Of a DNA stretch of 64,000 nucleotides, positions 1-11,775 are shown piece after piece. The DNA is taken from positions 77,672,109 to 77,736,108 of the forward strand of contig NC_066585.1 in NCBI RefSeq assembly GCF_024323335.1, read 5' to 3'. The notes below the pieces were generated by a model. It was given only the letters and a program-made list of their open reading frames with translations, was not told the origin of the DNA and did no database searches. The stretch's first letter is position 1. Every line of letters starts with the position of its first letter. The stretch is from Lathyrus oleraceus (Eukaryota > Streptophyta > Magnoliopsida > Fabales > Fabaceae). Made by a program: the position numbers and the translations under genes.

Positions 1-1422
1 TCACTCCCCCAACTAATTATAAATTCTAAAAGCTCTATTAATCCTTGGGATGAAAAGGAGAATAGTAAGCTTCCGCTTCACTATCTCTCAACTATTCGAA
101 TAATTGGCGTACGCCATATTGCTCGGATTTTCGTCATTCATTTAAAACCCTAAAACTCCATAAAATTAAAATCACTCCCCCAACTAATTATAAATTCTAA
201 AAGCTTTATTTTTAACAATTAATCTTTGAATGAAAAGGGGAATAGTGAGCATCCACTTCATTATCTCTCGATTATTCGAATAATTGGCGTACGCCATATT
301 GCTCGAATCTTCGTCATCAAATTAAAACCTACCAAAATATAAACTATTTTCGCAAATCACATGCAAACATCTCAAGACATATTTTTTTACAATTTAAACT
401 TCGGATGATAAAAGAGGGGAGGCGTACGCCTCACCCTCTCTCGATTATTTGAATAATTGGCGTACGCCATATTGCACAAATTATCGACTTCCGATTAAAA
501 TACTCTAAATAAACTTGGATAAAGGAATAGGTGGCGTACGCCTCATTATTCTTTGAATAAGCAAGTAGGAGGCGTACGCCTCACTACCGTGCGTATTCAA
601 CATCCACAAACAAACTTTCAAAATAATTCGAACGAAAAGGGACTAGAAGGCGGACACCTTATTATTCCTCGAAAGAATTGGATAATTGGTGTACACCATA
701 TTGCTCAATCTTTCGTCATTCTCCAAAAACATCTCAAACGCATCAACCTAACTTCTCGCCCCCGAGCGATCGAAACCAAACCAAAAACATCAAACACATC
801 AACTCAACCTGTCACCCCCGCGTGACCAAAGCCCTTTCAAAAGAACACTGTAAATCCTTTCTAATGCGCACAACAATCCAGTGCTAGAGCCTCCACCGAG
901 AGTAGACAAGCCAGCGTTTAGCCGTTAGAACGCCGACCTACACAGTCGTTCATCAAACAAAACACACCAAATATTCGTAGTAGCCCGAACTACGAATGCT
1001 CGGATTTCCTTATTGCACTATAAGGATACGTAGGCAGGAGATTGTTGTATCTTCGCGAGCACACTAATAAAAAACCTCCCATTTCCCCCTCTTGAGGTCT
1101 TCATCCATATCTATCATCGATTCCAATCACTCGAAGCAAGCAAATAACAGTCAATTAACAGTCAAAATAGCAAAATCAGACTAAAAGGTTCCCGTTGAGT
1201 ACAACGGACATGAGGGGTGCTAATACCTTCCCCTTGCGTAATCGACTCCCAAACCCGAATATGGTTGCGACGACCATTATTCTTATCTATAAAGGTTTTC
1301 TCGATATTTTCCTATTCCTTCATTGGAATAAATAAAGTTCGGTGGCGACTCTGTTTCGAACAACTTTTTTTTCCGCGTCCCATCGCGAGGGATCGCATTA
1401 TCATCATTTTTGAGGTGCGACA
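1..1422 (+). repeat. Ogre LTR, 3' part, plus orientation, cut by window edge
   Basis: This is the reverse complement of the LTR at 39850-41280: both share the GGCGTACGCC cluster, the CCTACGTATCC block (about 1027 here, 40217 there) and the AGGGGTGCTAATACCTTCC block (1212). It ends ...GGTGCGACA at 1422, the 3' end of this LTR family. A roughly 170-bp unit is tandemly duplicated at 1-170 and 171-345. Directly beyond 1422 is minus-strand Ogre gag coding sequence, so this LTR is a nested insertion (solo LTR or 3' LTR of a plus-strand element) in another Ogre. The rest lies outside the window. Confidence 0.85.
105..700. repeat. Cluster of GGCGTACGCC palindromes in Ogre LTR
   Basis: Six perfect copies of the 10-bp palindrome GGCGTACGCC occur near 107, 286, 420, 458, 532 and 570. 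Several sit in a longer shared context, AATAATTGGCGTACGCCATA. A decayed copy at 688-697 reads GGTGTACACC and is still palindromic. The same cluster appears in both LTRs of the element at 39850-54591. Confidence 0.9.
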
Positions 1423-2716
1423 GCGTCATAACCCACTGGAAGCCTGCCGATAGGAGGAGCCAAAGTGCGTAACTGCATAAGTTGCAACTGTTGAAGGTTG
1501 GGAAGCAATTGGGCATACGACATCGGAAGAGTGTCGAAACGCCTATCCATCATCCTCTGTCTTTGTTGGTAGGCAGGTCTGTTACCCTGTTGTTGTTGGT
1601 ACTGATTTTATTGACGCTGGGGTTGTTGTTATTGCACTGGTGCTGCAGCCGGAATGGTCACAACTGCAACATAGGGGTGCTGATGGTAATTCTGAAAATT
1701 GTTCCTCCGGTTACCCCTGTTCTGATAAGAAGACACAGAATTTTCATCCCATTCTCTCCTCTTCTGTCCTCCTATGAATAGCTTCTTCGACCCCGAGGAT
1801 GATCCAACCCCACTTTGGATCTTACACGTCTTCAAGTAGTTCTCCACCCTCTCACCGGTAGAGACCATATCAGCAAAATTGGAGGCATTGCAACCCATCA
1901 GACGCTCCAAATAAGACCCAGGCAGTGTGTTCATAAACATGTTGGCCATCTCCTTTTCCAACATCGGAGGCTGAACACGGGAAGCCAACTCTCTCCAGCG
2001 TTGAGCATACTCTTTGAAGCACTCGTTGCTCTTGAGAGACAGATTCTGGAGTTGAGTCCTGTCCGGTGCCATATCCGCATTGTACTGATACTGCTTCACA
2101 AAAGCCTCAGCCAAGTCTCTCCAGCAGCGAATATGGGCTTTGTCCAGCCTCATATACCACTCCAAGGATGCCCTAACTAGACTGTCCTGGAAGAAGTACA
2201 TGAGCAGCTTCTCATCATCGGAATACGCAATCATCTTGCGGAGGTAAGCTGCACGTGAGTCTTCGGGCAAGAGTTGCCATTTTATTTATCAAAAACTAGG
2301 ACTCTGAACTTTGGTGGAACTCTCACACCTGGGACCATCCCCAAGTCAGCAACATCCACACCAAGAGCATTTTGCCCTTCCACAGCTTTCAACCTCTCCT
2401 TCAATCTCCAAATCATAGGGTCCATACCATGGCCCATGCCAAAGTCTTCCTGAAGCAGGGTGAACTGATCCTCCTGATCATCATGGATGGGTTGTTGACC
2501 AGGGTTGACACGTGGGATAGGGATAGTCCCCGGTCCATTGGGTCCATTAGTCTCTTCAGCTGGAGGATCAATCACAATCTCCGAATGAGTAGTAGGGGGA
2601 TTCCTCTGTATCAACAATCTAAGCTCCTGCTATCCCTGAGCCACTCCTTGGACCACGTCCATGAACTGGTTCATGCGAATCCTTATCTCAGCGAGCTCTG
2701 CTTGTAGGCCTTCCAT
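1423..2716 (-). pseudogene. gag: Ogre-1 gag (capsid) pseudogene, interrupted
   Basis: This is a Ty3/gypsy gag of the Tat/Ogre lineage, whose product forms the particle that packages element RNA. The likely ATG is at 2716. An in-frame TAG lies at 2632-2630, a frameshift follows the PPKFRV block near 2290, and a further stop lies at 1629. Recognisable capsid blocks are LLMYFFQDSL, ASLEWYMRLD, FVKQYQYNADMAPDR, CFKEYAQRWRELASRVQPP and NMFMNTLPG (about 1950-2240). After 1629 a Gln-rich stretch and YAQLLPNLQ continue to about 1425, where the foreign LTR begins. The gag of the element at 39850-54591 has the same blocks in the same order, which confirms the family. Confidence 0.85.
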
Positions 2717-3114
2717 TGCTTTGCGTTGATTCCTTTGGGTACCGCATCGGTGAATGCCTGAGTCAGTTATCTTGCTAGTGGAATACCAAACAAAATGAGA
2801 ACACCGTGGCGGTACCTGTTATGCAAGACATGATCATGGATATGCAAATGCAATGGCATGTTTATCAATTCCAAAAGGGTATTCTACCCCTTGATTCCAA
2901 TCTCACATCAGATAAACAGTGTAGGGAGATCGAGCCGTGGACAAACTTTTGAGACCAAGATGCAATAACGAAAAAACCGTCATACAAATGAGTTCAAAGA
3001 GAAGGGCCTTAGCCTAAAGTACATCAGAAGAGGATCTCCACAACAAGCATGTGGATCATCACTACAAAGCAACAAAGAAACACAACAAGTAAAAAGAGGA
3101 ACAAAAATCAAGAA
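2717..3114. other. ORF1-gag spacer of Ogre-1
   Basis: Between the ORF1 stop and the gag start I see no coding block and no motif I can name. Confidence 0.6.
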
Positions 3115-4965
3115 TCAGCCTCCTGTATACAACCCATAAGGACTGCTCCTAACTTCAGCCAGCAGTGCCACCGTGTCAGGATGATCTGGAGATTCTGTCA
3201 AATGCCGGATAAGCAAATTCCTCTTGTGAATAATCCCATCCAATTCTTTGATATGCTCTATGTAATAATCCCCATCATCCTCCCCGAATACCTCTTCAAG
3301 TCTAGATTTCTTCAAACCCGCCAACACTTTGAGTTCTTCAATTTGTTCTTGAGCCTTGTCGAGTTGATCTGTGATGTAACCATTGGTTGTACAGGCACAC
3401 AAGAGCTCATTGTTCTTCTCCTTCAGCAAAGTCTTCAACTTCTCCATCTGACCAGTCAATTGGACCACCATCTCCTCCTCCTTTGCCTTCCGAGAAGCTG
3501 AAAATGCATCCCATTGTTCTTGCCACCCAGCTAACTTACCACGGGCATCTGTTAACTGCTTCTTAACTCGCCTCAACTAAGAATCGGATGACCCCAAGGC
3601 TTTGTCAGTTTTCCTGAAGAAGTTCACCTCCACAGCCAATTTCTTTTCCACTTCCTCTTGCAGTCTGACAGCTTCCCCCTTCTGATATTCTGCCTCATGG
3701 TATAGACGCATAACGTCTTGAAACTTCACACTCAACTCCGAGTTTTCAGTTTGAAGTTCCTTCATGGTATCCTTCAATTTGTCATACTCCTCTCGGCTCA
3801 CCATTGTTGACTGCTCATGAGTAGGTGGACACAAAGGTTCTTCAATAGGAAACGACAGACTAAACTCTTCGACTCTTCTCCGAAGCCAATCTTCATATTA
3901 AGGATAAGTCCTGCAATCTCCCTTTCTACGCACAGTCCTTCCTCTCTTGATTACCTTGAGCCAGGCCTCAACTTCCTTATGGGATACAGTCAGATCAGAT
4001 GAAGAATGGAAAAACAGAGATTCTTCCACATCTTTTTCCAAAGGCGGAGTCTTTAAAGCATACCCAAACTGTCTGACTGCTAGAGAAGGATTATAGTTGA
4101 TTCCGCCTCTTCTTCCTACCAACGGCACATTCGGGAAGTTCCCGCAACTGTGAATAATATCCGCCCGAAGCAAGTTCCGATCAGACCACCAAGAAATATC
4201 TTTAGCTCTTATCCCCATCAACCTTTTCGACCAACTCAACGAGTCCTTGAAATCAACGAACGCTCCCGACTTGGGTAGGTGAGAACTGAACCACTTATGA
4301 AACAAGGGTGCACAACAATTCACCAATCCTCCTTTTCTATTCTCATTCCTGTGATGCACTGAATGAAAGAAATCTCCCAGCAAGGTCGGCACTGGATTTC
4401 CCAACACGAAGAGGCGTATTGCATCTACGTCCACAAATTTTCCAACATAAGGGAACAGGACAATCCCGTATATACAAAGGGCCAACACAACATTGAAACA
4501 CCTCCGGTCACCGTCTTCAAGCTTCTTCTTGGCTTCTCCCACTAAGAAACTCAGATGAAAACCACTGGCTCCTCCTTTCTGACACATATAAGACTCCAAG
4601 ACTGATTTCCCCAAATATGTGGCCGAAGCAACCATGCTGAAATCGGGCAGAAACTCGGAACTGTAGAATAGCAACTGTGACTTGATAGGAACTCTGAGAA
4701 AACTGACAACCTCCTCCAAAGTAGGGACCAAGATATAATCTGGGAATGTAAAACACCTCAATGGAGGGTCATAGAACTGCAGCAATGTAAAGAGAGCATC
4801 GTGTTGATCTTTGGAGAGAACCGTAACGAAACTTAGAATCAACCCGTAATCCTTCCGGAATCTTTCTAGAGAATCATGATTCATTAACTTCATCAGCTGT
4901 TGAATGGGATCCAAACAAACCACAGGAATTTTGTAGGCAACATGTCTTTTTCTGCCAATATCCAT
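3115..4965 (-). pseudogene. Ogre ORF1 (plant-mobile-domain-like N-terminus, coiled-coil C-terminus), two nonsense codons
   Basis: A single reading frame runs from ATG 4965 to the stop at 3117-3115, 616 codon positions. It is broken by in-frame TAA at codon 356 (3900-3898) and TAG at codon 463 (3579-3577). The N-terminal ~350 residues resemble the uncharacterised globular domain found in Ogre ORF1 and in many legume predicted proteins (blocks FTFPDYILVPTLEE, WWSDRNLLRADII, LVGRRGGINYNPSLAVRQFG). The rest is charged and heptad-like (REEYDKLKDTMKELQTENSEL, QMEKLKTLLKEKNNEL, DKAQEQIEELK), so it should form a coiled coil. Ogre ORF1 has no established function. Position between leader and gag fits Ogre. 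Only two stops in a long frame suggest modest age. Confidence 0.82.
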
Positions 4966-5864
4966 CTTAGGAGAACCAGAAAACCCCGACTAGAATCAAG
5001 AAGAAGATATAAACCCCTAGAAATAGATAAACATGTGTCAAATGATGTGAATGCAAAATGATGTGATGCAATACAGTGACACGGGAATCAGGATTACTGT
5101 ATCTGCTTGAACAACTGTCAGGACGCACTATCGGAAGAGAAAACCACTGAGGAACATATAAGAGATCAAAGCTCTTCTCCAACAAGAATACCAGAAAACC
5201 GGGTTGGTTGAAGGTTAAGGTTTCCTGAATTTAGCCCGCCCCTCACTGGTAGGTTCTAAGAACAGAAGTTTGTCAGCTTCTAGCCCTTCAGTCGAGAATA
5301 ATACGTTTACCACTGAAGGTTTGGTATTATTACGAGACAAAAGACCTCCACTGACTCCCCTCAACAGGACATCCTAAAATCAAGTTCCCAGCCTTGGGTC
5401 CTCGGGTTGAGCAGCGAGAATGCGCCTACCAGAGCTAACATAATCGCGTCTCGGAGGATTGCCTCGACTGAGTTCTCGGGAAATGGTCACCAAAGTTGAC
5501 GATTTCTAAAGGAACATCCTATCGTTACGGAACACCCGTAGGACAGAATATATCCAAAAGAAACCTCGTCTGGGTGTGGGTCTCATGAACGACTTAACGT
5601 AGCAACATACTATGCAAGCCTCATGACTATCCACTCTAAAACCTGTGTGTACGCTCAAGCCTGGGTAGTGCGCTTATCTCTCATAGAACAACCCACCCCA
5701 ACAAACAATTAACCCAACAGATCCAACAGATACAACAATCATATGTACACAATGCAATAAGATAAAGCAGATAAATGCTAAAAGTAAATAACTATACAAA
5801 AGAATAAACGCCCAACAACAAGAAACACACAAAAGCTAGGAGGGACTCGCATAGGGAAACCGGG
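4966..5864 (-). other. Ogre-1 5' leader
   Basis: This stretch lies between the PBS and the ORF1 start on the minus strand. No convincing ORF is present; a 72-codon open frame at 4967-5185 abuts ORF1 but is not recognised. It is expected to act as the untranslated leader and to hold packaging signals, which I cannot localise. Confidence 0.6.
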
Positions 5865-5882
5865 TCCCCAGCAGAGTCGCCA
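5865..5882 (-). promoter_or_regulatory. Primer binding site, tRNA-Arg type (Ogre-1)
   Basis: On the minus strand TGGCGACTCTGCTGGGGA starts two bases after the LTR end (…GCGACA). This is the PBS type reported for Ogre, complementary to the 3' end of a tRNA-Arg. It fixes the element orientation and the inner LTR border. Confidence 0.85.
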
Positions 5883-5884
5883 GC

Positions 5885-8800
5885 TGTCGCAACTGCGAAA
5901 AAAACAACCGGCGGGAAAAGAAAACAGAGTCGCCACCGTTCGTTAATTATCCCAAAGGAGGGAAAGGAAATGATCGAAGAAAGCCTGAAGAGAGGAAAAG
6001 ACAAGGTCTCGCAACCAAATCTAGGGTTCGGGAGTCGATTATACGAAGGGAAGGTATTAGCACCCCTACGCATCCGTAGTACTCTACGGGATCCGCTCTT
6101 GTTGTTCTAGTCTAAAGGGTGTAGGTATATCTAAGGTACTATCTGCTAAAAGAAGGTCAAAAGAAAATGACTCGCAAGGATGTCGCGTCCACTGCCTACG
6201 TATCTCATTTGAGTATGAGAATCAGAGTTTTCGTAGCTTGGCTACCTATGGGCGAAAGAGAAATGTGCTCGATAAGACATCGTGTCTTATGCCTACGTAT
6301 CTCATCTGGAATGAGAATTAGAGCAAAACGTAGTTCAGCTAACTACGGGAACAAAGGTCTCGATTGCAACTAGGGCAAGAGAAAGGGAAGGTCTCAATCG
6401 CAACGAGGGCGAGAGAAAAGAATCGCAACAAGGGCGAAAGCAAACAAGGATTAGTTGTTAGTCGTCAGTCAAACTCGGGAAGACATCGCGTCTCGTGCCT
6501 ACGTATCTCATCTGGAATGAGAATCAGAGTTGTCGTAGTTCGGCTAACTAGGGGTTAAGGATTTCCATCTGAACATGGACTTACAAAAGAGGATACCAGT
6601 TGTGTCAAAGGAAAAGTGGGCAATGTGTTCAACGTCCTGGCAGTAGGTTTCGCAACTCGCTGAATCGAGTCTTAGGCAGTTACCTCTTTGCAATAGAACG
6701 GACTGTCATGCCACAAGATCGGAGACGCACGGAAGGTCTAAAAGGTGGGGAAAATCTGCCCTAGAGTTGTCATGCAATGTGGACCTATGTGTTAGGATTT
6801 ACAGAGGGGAACATCTACCTAATGTTAGCATGCAAAGAATAAGGGAATTCTACCTATGTTATCATACAAAGGGTTCTACCTAATGGGTGCTACCTAAACG
6901 GAACAAGAGTCGACGGATGGAGCAAGGAGAGGAGCCATGGATAAGGGTAGATGGCGATGCGTGAGGCAATCGACTTACAAGAGGATGGATGAAAGCGTGC
7001 TAGTCCTGTTAAGTTTTGAAAATGATTACTCGATGTTGGATCGAGCTTTTGATCTTGTTTTGAAATTATTATCGGATGTTCGTTTTAATTCTTGTATTAA
7101 CATATGAATAAAGAATGAAAGAATAAATATTGTACACTTTATGGGATAGGGGTACATTTATTACGAATGGGGATGGTTCATGGCAATCAAACAATAAGAA
7201 TATATGCCTCAATCATCATACAAGTAGGCAACAGTTAATCAAACAATAAGAATATATGCCTCAATCACCATACAAGTAGGCAACAATTATCAATCAAATC
7301 AGATAAGTAAACAAGTGTATAATCAAATCAAAGAATCAAAGAATGAAATAAAGGAGCATTAAATAAGGCATGGGAAGTATGAACATGTTAAACAATCAAG
7401 TAATAGTAAGCATGGATGAAAGAAACAAATATAACAGATAATAGATGAATCAGACAGATGAAAAGATGCACACAAAGGATCCACTGAAATAATTAAATCA
7501 AGAAATGAGGTAAGGACCAAATAAAATCAAGATAAAAGGCCTATAATACATGGCATATGAGATGAACAAGGGAGGATCAAAAGATCTCTTCAATTGCCAT
7601 AAGCAATCCCTAAGTCAAACATCAATCATAAAGAAGTCAACTGAAAAATCGAACCACCTTAATAATTATCAAATAAATAGCAAATTAATCAAGAAAATTA
7701 TGAAAAATTAAACTAATTAAGTTGGGGTCAGGACATCATCATCCCCCAAAAAGATTTTAAAAATAATGAAAATTGGTACATGAATCAATTGAAAGAAAAC
7801 AGAAGTCAAACCAAAAGTCAACCAACCAAACTAGGTTAAAAATAAATCAAGAATAAATTGAAAATGTGAAATAAAAATCCAAGAAAAAGTCAGGTTGACC
7901 ATGGGACATTGGTCAACCTTCATCCCAAAAATCAGAAGCTAAAAATAATTTTAGGTTATAAAAATAAAATTAAGAAACAAATGTATGCTAAAATGGACCA
8001 CTTGGAATGAATAATTAAAATAAAATATTAACACTAAATAAATGCGAAAATAAAAATTAAATAAAATTAAATAAGGCATTAAGTAATATGGAAAATATTT
8101 TTGGACATTTTTATGAATAAAGGAAACATTTTTAATTAATTAAAATCAAAACAGAAATAAAATGGGAATTAAAAAAAGAAAAATGAAAAAAGGGGTGTAT
8201 TAGTATTTTAATTGAACTGGGAAATATGTTATGCGCTGATGGGCCTTGAACGGAGCGTGTGGGAAGCAAGCAGTGGAAAGGCCCATGATCCAAACAAATT
8301 ATAGTCTGGGCGTGACACAATGAAATAACGTTTTAATAAAAAAATCATGTGAACATGTTATCAATCGGTCATGTCCACTTAAGTTACTAAAAGACAAAAA
8401 GCAAACAGGCGGCCAGGATTAAAACATATGCGCTGGATCCAACGGTTCTCAAGATGACACACGGTCATCTTCTTCATGGAACCAAACCCTAGCGCCATGT
8501 TCATGTAGAAACGCGCAGGAAAACAGTGGGTTTTGCTCAACTTCAACACCAAAATGCGACCACCATAGTGCATCAAAAAACACGAAATAAAGCCCAGATC
8601 TCAAGTATAAAATGCAAGGATTAACATGGTAACTTATTTTAAGTGAAATGATAGCTTATTTATGGAGAAAAGTTGACAATAAAGTGTCAACATGGACACG
8701 GACATGAGCAAAAATCAACAACATAAACCAGCAACATGGACATTGCCTCGTGTTGAGGGCTTCAAAAACAAACATAAGCATATGATTAATCATGGAAACA

Positions 8801-10694
8801 AGCATGAAGCAAGCATAGATGCATCAACACAATAGCCATGGAAATGGAGTAAGAAAAGTTACCTAGTGGAAGTTTGGTCCACTGCCTCTTGATTGTGGAG
8901 AGAATAGAAGGAAATGGTGTTGCCTTGGTGCTTCAACTTGAGACCTTTGCTGAGAAATGGAAGATGACTTCAATGAACTTGCCTTGCTTGCTCGAAAATT
9001 CACAGCCTTCCTTTCATGTTTAGGGTTTTTCAGCTTAAATATGTGGGTCAAACATTCTTTAATGGGCTCAGAAATAACTGTTTTGTCCATGAGCAAAGGA
9101 TGCAAGCTAGTGGCAATTTGGTGAGGTGTAATAGGAAAAGGGAAAGGGCATGTGAGTTTCTTATTTTGGGCAAAACTCTTAAGTGAATGAAATATGGTGC
9201 ATGGCTAAATGAGGAAACAAAACATGGGTTGGGTTTATGCAGCATAGTTTGGTCTGGTTTGGCAAGCAAGGAAACATTTCAAAGTGGTGACTTTGTGGCA
9301 ACATAACTTGATGAACAAACCACCAATTAATGAGATAATGCAAACAGTAGATAGATATCATGGAGCTTCGCATGTTTCATGTTGAGCATAAGTGGAAATA
9401 ATGAATGGAAGAAGGTGAAAAATGGGTCTCAAGTTCATGTCACACCATTGCAAGCTAGGTTGGGCAAGTTAGGCATAAAATCTGCCTAGAAATTTCAAGT
9501 CATGGTGCCAACTTTAAGTGAATGTATCTCTCAAACCATGGATCCAAATGAGATGATTCCAAAGGGAGGTGAAAGAGGACACGGTAAGGTATAATTGTTG
9601 TGAAGAAAATATTTTCAATTGGTGCCTTGAAGTGCAAGAAAACTGGCCAAGAAGTTTTGACAAACTTTGAAGATTTTTAGACTTCGAAATTTTTCTAAGT
9701 GTCCTAAAAATATGCCCTACTTTGACCAAGCATAACCTTCTCAATTTTGATCCAAATGGAGCAAACTTTATATTTCTAGAAAGCTTGGAACAAAAGGAAC
9801 AACTTTCATGTTAGAGAAAATTTCAAATGGAGCTTTTATCTTGATGGAAAATGGGCTGAAAGTGAATGCAAAAATCATAAGAACTTGCCCAAAATGGAAA
9901 GTCAACCATTTCCAAATTAAGTAACTTTTTCAATTCCTGATTAAATGATGAATCCATGATCCAACCTTGCTCAAATTTCACATGTAGGCTCCCCTAGGCA
10001 TGAATTTTGAGATTCCACCCTCAAAAAGTCAGGAGTTGACTTTTCTGGCCCCACAGTTGACTTTTCCCAAACTGTCTGATTCCCAATTCCAGTGATCAAT
10101 TGAAGCACTTCTGGCTCAAATAAAAAGATGATTTTTTGTATGTAGACCCTTGTGGACATATGGAGGGCCATGGAAAAGAGTTTCACCCAAATAATTAGAA
10201 ATAAACTGATTTTATACCAAACCCTAATTTTAGGGCAAAAATGATCGGGAACTGATTGCACTGCTTGCCAATGGATCTTTCTGAGATAATTGTGAATCTT
10301 CCTAGGCCAAGATGCCTCTCCAATAATGACATGGATGAGCTCCTCTACTTCAAACCAAACATTTCCTATTTCAGGTAGCCATGAAACCCTAATTTCCTGA
10401 TTAAATCCAGATGAATACTCCGATAGCTCTGAATCCTTCACTGATGAACCGAGGACCATAATAAGATACCTGGAGCCCCTTGAGACCCTTGAGACTTGTA
10501 TACTTAGAGAATGAAGTCCAATTCTCAATCTTGCTTTGTGTGGGCTCCTTCTGTTAAGGAGTGATCAATCAAAACCTGATTCCCAAGTCACTAATGTAGT
10601 ATGCAATGAGTATGACCTAGTATGATGCCAATGAAGTGTAAAACATAATCCCATGCTTCCAGGAAAAATGTAGGGTAAATTTTGGGGTATTACA
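5885..10694 (-). repeat. Ogre-1 5' LTR (4.81 kb)
   Basis: On the plus strand the block runs TGTCGCAACTGCG (5885) to GGGGTATTACA (10694), so on the sense strand it begins TGTAATACCCC and ends TGCGACA. It carries blocks shared with the Ogre-2 LTR: AAGGTATTAGCACCCC (about 6050), CCTACGTATCTC and GCAATCGACTTACAAG (about 6965). The long AT-rich centre (7000-10690) holds only short chance ORFs. A 57-bp unit is duplicated at about 7181-7293. Confidence 0.88.
6170..6560. repeat. Degenerate tandem repeat in the Ogre-1 LTR
   Basis: Three diverged units share GCCTACGTATCTCAT, a short inverted repeat around TCTGGAATGAGA, and a hairpin-like CGTAGTTCGGCTAACTA (starts near 6198, 6292 and 6498). Between them AAGGTCTC..GCAAC..GGGCGA elements also repeat. 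This is the LTR position equivalent to the CCTACGTATCC block in the other Ogre LTRs. Confidence 0.7.
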
Positions 10695-11005
10695 CATGTT
10701 ATGCAACATACCAAGGCCTAAATTGAAGTTAACTTTGTTGTGGAAAGCTCACAAATAATGAAACCCAATGCCATGTGCAAAGTTCAGATTTTTCCCAAAT
10801 TGGCTAAAATCCAAATGCATATTAGGCCACTCCAATGCCCTTGGTTGTTCCTGTTTGGTGCTAAGGACCAAAACCAGTTGGTTGGTGAAGCAAACCAGGT
10901 CAGAAAATCTCATTTCATGTTCCCCAAAATCCATTTGCAAGCATGCTTCGGACCACTTGTGTTTTCTGATCAAACCACCTTTTTTCTCCTTCCAAACCAC
11001 TTCAT

Positions 11006-11032
11006 CACCTTCCCTATAAATAGGGGAAGGTG
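11006..11032 (+). promoter_or_regulatory. TATA box inside a 9-bp inverted repeat
   Basis: CTATAAATAG (11014-11023) is a strong TATA box. It is flanked by CACCTTCCC (11006-11014) and its exact reverse complement GGGAAGGTG (11024-11032). It probably drives transcription of the host LTR on the plus strand, with a start about 30 bases downstream. Confidence 0.7.
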
Positions 11033-11689
11033 TTCAAATCTATAACCAAGATTGACAAGCCAAGAATACCCTGCTGCAAAACCAAGCTCTCCCTTCAAAA
11101 ACATAGATACGATTTATGAGTTTCAAAGCTTTTCAACCCAAACCAACCACCCCAAATCCTTCCATAAACACCACTTAAGCTTTTCCAAACCTTAACTCAC
11201 CTTCCCAACACTTCACCTGAGCTGCACCAACTCATCGAAGTTCACTTCTGAAACTGATTCCGATCAGGTAGTTACACTCACACCCTTCACTCAAATAAGT
11301 TACCAATCAACTCGAAATCATCCACTGAACATTAACCTTATGGTTTTAGTATAAATTGATCATTACCAAGCATTTAATTTTTTTTAGGTTAACTTGTTCT
11401 TCTGATTTTTTGCAAAATACTCCATACTCAGAGCCAATCAATGGCTCATGAGTGTGGAGGTTAGATTGTTGTTGAGTTTGGGTGATGGTTCCATGTTCAA
11501 ATCCAATGAAAAACATGTGTTTTGAGAATTTGATTTCATTGCCTCAAGGTTGAAGACGACTTGGTTGTGCTGTTTTTGAATTCAAAAGTATCTGTTGGCT
11601 CATCCTGATTGGCCAACTAGCGCGCATATTATCCTTTTTGCTTTTGTTTTATTATTTTATTTTGTTGATGCATTTATGAACACCACAAG

Positions 11690-11775
11690 GCGCTTGGCCT
11701 AGTTAATGGGGGGTTGTCCCCATGACCTTAGGGTTAGGGGTTCAACCCCCAGTGTGCTCATTTGTCCCATTTTAT
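11690..11775 (+). repeat. tRNA-like relic with Pol III box A and box B
   Basis: TGGCCTAGTTAATGG (11695-11709) resembles box A, and GGTTCAACC (11739-11747) matches box B. The spacing is tRNA-like and a T-run follows at 11771. No anticodon arm or acceptor stem folds cleanly, so it is not a working tRNA gene. It could be a SINE head or a tRNA-derived piece carried in the LTR. Confidence 0.45.

Larger units (their letters stand above)
1423..10694 (-). mobile_element. Ogre-type Ty3/gypsy element 1 (5' half), minus strand
   Basis: Reading on the minus strand: 5' LTR (10694-5885), a tRNA-Arg-type PBS, a leader, ORF1 (4965-3115), then gag (2716-1423). Coding sequence stops where the plus-strand Ogre LTR is inserted at 1422/1423, so protease and pol, if present, lie left of the window. 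A 4.8 kb LTR plus an extra ORF upstream of gag is diagnostic of Ogre in legumes (established knowledge). The coding regions carry stops and frameshifts, so the copy is dead. The right flank after LTR base 10694 begins CATGT, one half of a possible TSD. Confidence 0.88.

Noticed and set aside
9971..10528. 185-codon open frame on the minus strand inside the Ogre-1 LTR
   Set aside because: No recognisable domain, lies in LTR U3-type sequence, and composition is that of surrounding DNA; a chance ORF in a 4.8 kb LTR.
11690..11775. A functional tRNA gene
   Set aside because: Box A and B are present but no acceptor stem or anticodon arm folds cleanly.
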